Below, in pieces: positions 61,085 through 64,000 of a stretch of 64,000 nt of DNA. Position numbers and translations under genes: made by a program. Every line of letters begins with the position of its first letter. The first letter of the stretch is position 1. The notes beneath the pieces were generated by a model. The model was given only the letters and a program-made list of their open reading frames with translations. It was not told the origin of the DNA and did no database searches. Where the stretch lies: contig JALEPZ010000059.1 of assembly GCA_022767125.1 (NCBI GenBank), positions 1 through 64,000 on the forward strand, in the 5' to 3' direction. The DNA comes from Phocaeicola plebeius. GTDB lineage: Bacteria > Bacteroidota > Bacteroidia > Bacteroidales > Bacteroidaceae.

Positions 61085-63136
61085 TTACAAAAATTCAGAT
61101 TCTGACACTTTGACAGCGATTACCGTCTCGTCCTGTACAACGTGCTTCTTGTTCCCCACCGAACACACGACGATGCGGTTTTCGCCGGGAGCCAGACGGA
61201 CCTCCTTCCACTCGGCCATGGCATACTTGTCAGGGACGACGGTGCCACAGGACTTGCCGTTCACCCACAGCTCCACTTTCGGGCAGTTGGTAAAGACCTG
61301 GATGGTCTGCACGTACCGGGATGCCTGCCGCAGCCGCTTGCCGGCGATGTGCACCATCGGTTCGGGATTCCAGTTGGCCTTGTAGAAATAGAACGCATCC
61401 TTCTTCTGCTTGCGGTCGAAGGTCACCAGTCCCTTGTCGTTGATGCCCGGACGGTCGCCCTCGTGCCGGTGAGCGGCCCCGAAGTCGAACATGTTCCAGA
61501 CAAACGTTCCCCAGACGAAGGGACGCTCCGACAGGATTTTCCAGTTCTCGATGTGGTAATAGGTCTGCCAGTTCTCCGGATGCCAATAGTCGGTCGGCAC
61601 CGGTTGCTTCAGGCTGTCCTGCTGGTGATAGACACTGGCCCCTGCCCCGTACTCGCTGATGGCAATGCACAGCTCCGGATGGGCAGTATGGGTCTTGTCG
61701 AGGAAGGTGGCCAATGTGGAGGGACGGCTGCCGTACCACCCGTCGTACCGGTTCCAGGCAATGAGGTCCGTGATGAAGTTCATGTCTCCTCCCTGATTGC
61801 TGGCCGCCGTTGTGGGACGGGTCGTGTCTTCCTGGTGGGCCAGTTCATTCAGTTCTTTAATATAAGGTATCGGATTGTCCCCTTCTTCCTTCAGTTCATT
61901 GAACAATCCCCATACGCAGATGGACGGATGGTTGAAGTTCTGACGGATGAGTTCACGCAACTGCTGCTGCCCGTTCGCGCGGAAGGCCGGCAGGTCGACA
62001 AAACCTTTGTCGGCATAACCGCCGGGCCCCACGAACGGAATCTCTGCCCACACCACGATACCTTCGCGGTCGGTCAGGCGGTACATGTCTTCCGCCTGCT
62101 GGTAGTGGGCCAGCCGGGCAGCGTTCACGCCCATCTCGCGCATCAGCCGGATGTCTTCTTCGTGGTGGCGCAGGCGGAGGGCATTGCCGATTTCGGGACG
62201 GTCCTGATGCCGACAGACGCCATGCAGGGGCAAGTGCTTGCCGTTCAGGAAGAATCCTTCCGCCGGGTCAATGCGGTAGAAGCGCAGTCCCAAGGGCTGT
62301 GCCACGCGGTCGGTCTCTCGGCCGTCTGCCCAGAGCGTCACTTCCGCCCGATAGCTGAACGGGTCGGCCGTGCCGTTCCACAGCCGTGGCTTCAAGATGC
62401 TGACAGGCAGACGGACTTCACTGTCCTGCCGGGCTGCCAGGGTCACGGTCTGCTCAGCACGCACCACTTCCCGGTCTCCGTCTTTCACACTCAGCTTCAC
62501 CTGCACTTCCTGGGCGTCGCCCCGGTTGGACAACTTGACCACTGCATCCACATCTGCCTGTTCGGGAGTGACGCGGGTCTGTCGGAGATAGACGCCCGGC
62601 GAGGCATAGTCGGTCAGGGAGATGCACGCCGGTTCGGTCACCACGAGATGGACATCACGGTAGAGGCCGCCGTAGAAGTTGAAGTCGCCCACCAACGGCA
62701 TGACATCCAACTGCTCGCCATTGTTCACCCGCACCCACAACTGGTTGTCGGCCCCGTAACGGACACGGTCGGTGATTTCGAAGACGAAGGCACTGTAGCC
62801 GCCCCGATGTTCGCCCACGTGCTTGCCGTTGATGAACACATCGGCCACGCTGTTGGCCCCCTCGAAACGGAGGAAGAGGCGTTTGCCTTTCCATTCGGGA
62901 CGGACATAGAGCTTGCGCTGGTAATTCCCGATGCCTCGCTTATAGTCTGTCTTTCCTGAAAGGGCATCCTGTGCATTCCAGGTATGGGGCAACGAAACAG
63001 GCGACGAGGAACTTTTCTCCACCTGATGGGAGAAGCGGAACATCCAGCCGCCGTCCAACAGGAGGTCGGCACGCTGGGCAAACAGGGAGGAAGCTCCCAA
63101 GGCCATAACGGCCAGTAAGGTTTTCCGTAGTATCAT
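61085..63136 (-). CDS. GH2 family beta-glycosidase
   Basis: A 683-residue exported enzyme (signal peptide to about SLFAQ). It has the sugar-binding domain (SLPHTWNAQDA, VGEHRGGYSAFVFEI), Ig-like domain, TIM barrel with acid/base in WGLFNELKEE (about E413) and nucleophile in AISEYGAGAS (about E493), and one C-terminal Ig/DUF4982-like domain (LWVNGKSCGTV). It is shorter than the PUL 1 GH2 and lacks the last domain. Likely a beta-galactosidase, but beta-mannosidase or beta-glucuronidase activity is possible. No SusC/D pair is adjacent. Confidence 0.9.
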   Translation of the reverse strand: MILRKTLLAVMALGASSLFAQRADLLLDGGWMFRFSHQVEKSSSSPVSLPHTWNAQDALSGKTDYKRGIGNYQRKLYVRPEWKGKRLFLRFEGANSVADVFINGKHVGEHRGGYSAFVFEITDRVRYGADNQLWVRVNNGEQLDVMPLVGDFNFYGGLYRDVHLVVTEPACISLTDYASPGVYLRQTRVTPEQADVDAVVKLSNRGDAQEVQVKLSVKDGDREVVRAEQTVTLAARQDSEVRLPVSILKPRLWNGTADPFSYRAEVTLWADGRETDRVAQPLGLRFYRIDPAEGFFLNGKHLPLHGVCRHQDRPEIGNALRLRHHEEDIRLMREMGVNAARLAHYQQAEDMYRLTDREGIVVWAEIPFVGPGGYADKGFVDLPAFRANGQQQLRELIRQNFNHPSICVWGLFNELKEEGDNPIPYIKELNELAHQEDTTRPTTAASNQGGDMNFITDLIAWNRYDGWYGSRPSTLATFLDKTHTAHPELCIAISEYGAGASVYHQQDSLKQPVPTDYWHPENWQTYYHIENWKILSERPFVWGTFVWNMFDFGAAHRHEGDRPGINDKGLVTFDRKQKKDAFYFYKANWNPEPMVHIAGKRLRQASRYVQTIQVFTNCPKVELWVNGKSCGTVVPDKYAMAEWKEVRLAPGENRIVVCSVGNKKHVVQDETVIAVKVSESEFL

Positions 63137-63163
63137 AACTATTCGCTTTTAATTGATTTTCGG

Positions 63164-63171
63164 CAAAGTTA
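63164..63171 (-). promoter_or_regulatory. -7 box for the GH2 gene
   Basis: TAACTTTG on the minus strand fits TAnnTTTG, about 27 bases before the GH2 ATG. No clear -33 box is present. Confidence 0.45.
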
Positions 63172-63243
63172 CGGCTTTCCTGCGCATCCGACCCCTTATT
63201 TTGTCCGCAAAACCCATAAAAATCGTCCATCACCGACCGAATG

Positions 63244-64000
63244 CTACATATCCGCTACCGACAGGCACCCCAACGTCAGTTCCATCTTCCGGAGTTCCTT
63301 GCACTGCTTCAGCAGTTCCTGCACCTTGGCTTCGAGCAAGGCAGGTACGTACCGCTTCGACTGTTTCTTCACCTCGTAGATGTCAGCCGTGTTCGTCAGT
63401 TCGTTGACGGCTATCAGGTCAATCTCGTTCTCGCCGCTCCTGTCCCAGAACTTCCCGATGCGCGTATAGCGGCCCGATTCGCGCAGCTTCCGTTCGAAAT
63501 AGCGTTCGAGCTGGAAACCGGAGAACACATCGTAATCGCGACGGATGACCACCGCCAGCTGGTTCAGGGCATCATTGGCGACAAACGACTGGTACTTGAA
63601 GAAGAAACGGAACCAAAGATGCAGGAAACAGTCGCTCAACGCATAGCGCACCTTCTTGGAGCTCTCCTTCGCAAAAATGGGCAGCTGTTTCTCGATGAGT
63701 CCATAGTAATTCTCCAGTTTGTGCAAGTAGCTGCCTATGTTGTCATTCTTCAATGCACTTTCTATCTCGCTGCGGCTGCGCTGCCCTTCGGCGATGCAGG
63801 TAAGGATGGAAAAATAAATGGTGTAGTCTGTTCCGAATTCTTCGATGAGGATATTCTTCCCTTCAGTGATGAACGGGGAATTCTCCTCGGTGAGGTAAGC
63901 CAGCATACGGTCTTTGTCGGTATAGCCACGGTCTATCAACAGCGAAACATACCAGGGCACACCTCCCGTGATGCAAAACAAGGCCAGCAGGTCCTCCCCG
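63244..64000 (-). CDS. DUF234-type AAA ATPase, C-terminal part (runs off the window)
   Basis: The frame is open to the window edge; the first readable residues are GEDLLALFCITGGVPWYVSLL, the helical region that follows the AAA domain. A winged-helix-like part (RSRSEIESAL) and the DUF234 nuclease-like end (FERKLRESGRYTRIGKFWDRSGENEIDLIAVNE ... YEVKKQ) follow. The ATG at 63981 in the ORF track is internal. It belongs to the same broad family as the ATPase at 51-52.7 kb but is clearly a different subgroup, and its end is intact. Confidence 0.85.
   Translation of the reverse strand, partial: GEDLLALFCITGGVPWYVSLLIDRGYTDKDRMLAYLTEENSPFITEGKNILIEEFGTDYTIYFSILTCIAEGQRSRSEIESALKNDNIGSYLHKLENYYGLIEKQLPIFAKESSKKVRYALSDCFLHLWFRFFFKYQSFVANDALNQLAVVIRRDYDVFSGFQLERYFERKLRESGRYTRIGKFWDRSGENEIDLIAVNELTNTADIYEVKKQSKRYVPALLEAKVQELLKQCKELRKMELTLGCLSVADM

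Noticed and set aside
61142-62959. 605-residue plus-strand ORF
   Set aside because: Fully opposite the GH2 gene with clear active-site motifs; no domain in the ORF itself.

Overview
The window looks like a gut Bacteroidales chromosome, most likely a Bacteroidaceae member of the Bacteroides/Phocaeicola/Mediterranea type. The reasons are two SusC/SusD polysaccharide utilization loci (PULs), a hybrid two-component system, an ECF sigma/FecR pair, Bacteroidetes-type promoters (TAnnTTTG -7 boxes, two with a plausible -33 box), DUF3822 beside rsmD, and lipoproteins with charged residues after the lipobox cysteine. Coding GC appears moderately high for the group. The species cannot be fixed from sequence alone.

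Layout. 1-9 kb is housekeeping: initiator tRNA-Met, cysK, a RecD-like helicase, a small operon ending in rsmD, cardiolipin synthase, a SUI1/eIF1-like protein, tRNA-Pro(GGG), aroB and a small membrane protein. 9-12 kb holds a stand-alone outer-membrane beta-barrel protein. 12.2-39.2 kb is PUL 1. It has an ECF sigma factor, a FecR anti-sigma factor, a SusC with an N-terminal STN signalling domain, SusD, and a series of mostly exo-type glycosidases (GH95-like, GH38-like/DUF5054, GH120, GH2, GH43 with CBM32-like and FN3-like domains, GH3, GH20) plus two large secreted proteins I cannot assign. The leader before its susC carries, on the opposite strand, a -7 box and a textbook intrinsic terminator about 90 bases apart, which predicts a DonS-like antisense RNA. 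42.0-55.8 kb is PUL 2, a fructan-type locus: fructokinase, MFS transporter, GH32, SusD, SusC, an AAA ATPase, a hybrid two-component regulator and a DUF6377-type regulator. 58-64 kb carries a sulfatase, lgt, a second GH2 and the end of another AAA ATPase.

The most unusual aspect is the state of the genes between 39.2 and 58.3 kb. Interleaved with intact PUL 2 genes are several that have lost internal or terminal parts. These are a class II amidotransferase remnant abutting an oppositely oriented gene end, an in-frame chimera of a MetY-type PLP enzyme N-terminus with a ThiF/MoeB C-terminus, a DsrE gene broken at a G6 tract, an AAA ATPase with a one-base frameshift, a hybrid two-component protein lacking the ATP-binding kinase domain, a DUF6377 protein with its middle removed, an alpha-galactosidase without its N-terminal half, and a MATE-like/HATPase fusion without most of its membrane part. 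Either this lineage is losing genes by short deletions here, or the assembly is wrong at many points; reads across the junctions would tell.

How the genes should work together. In PUL 1 glycan import through the STN-SusC is expected to signal through FecR to release the ECF sigma factor, with a possible antisense RNA lowering susC expression. The enzymes suggest a xylose-, galactose- or fucose-containing decorated glycan cut mainly from its ends. In PUL 2, fructan is captured by SusC/D, cut by the periplasmic GH32, and the fructose is imported by the MFS protein and phosphorylated by the kinase.
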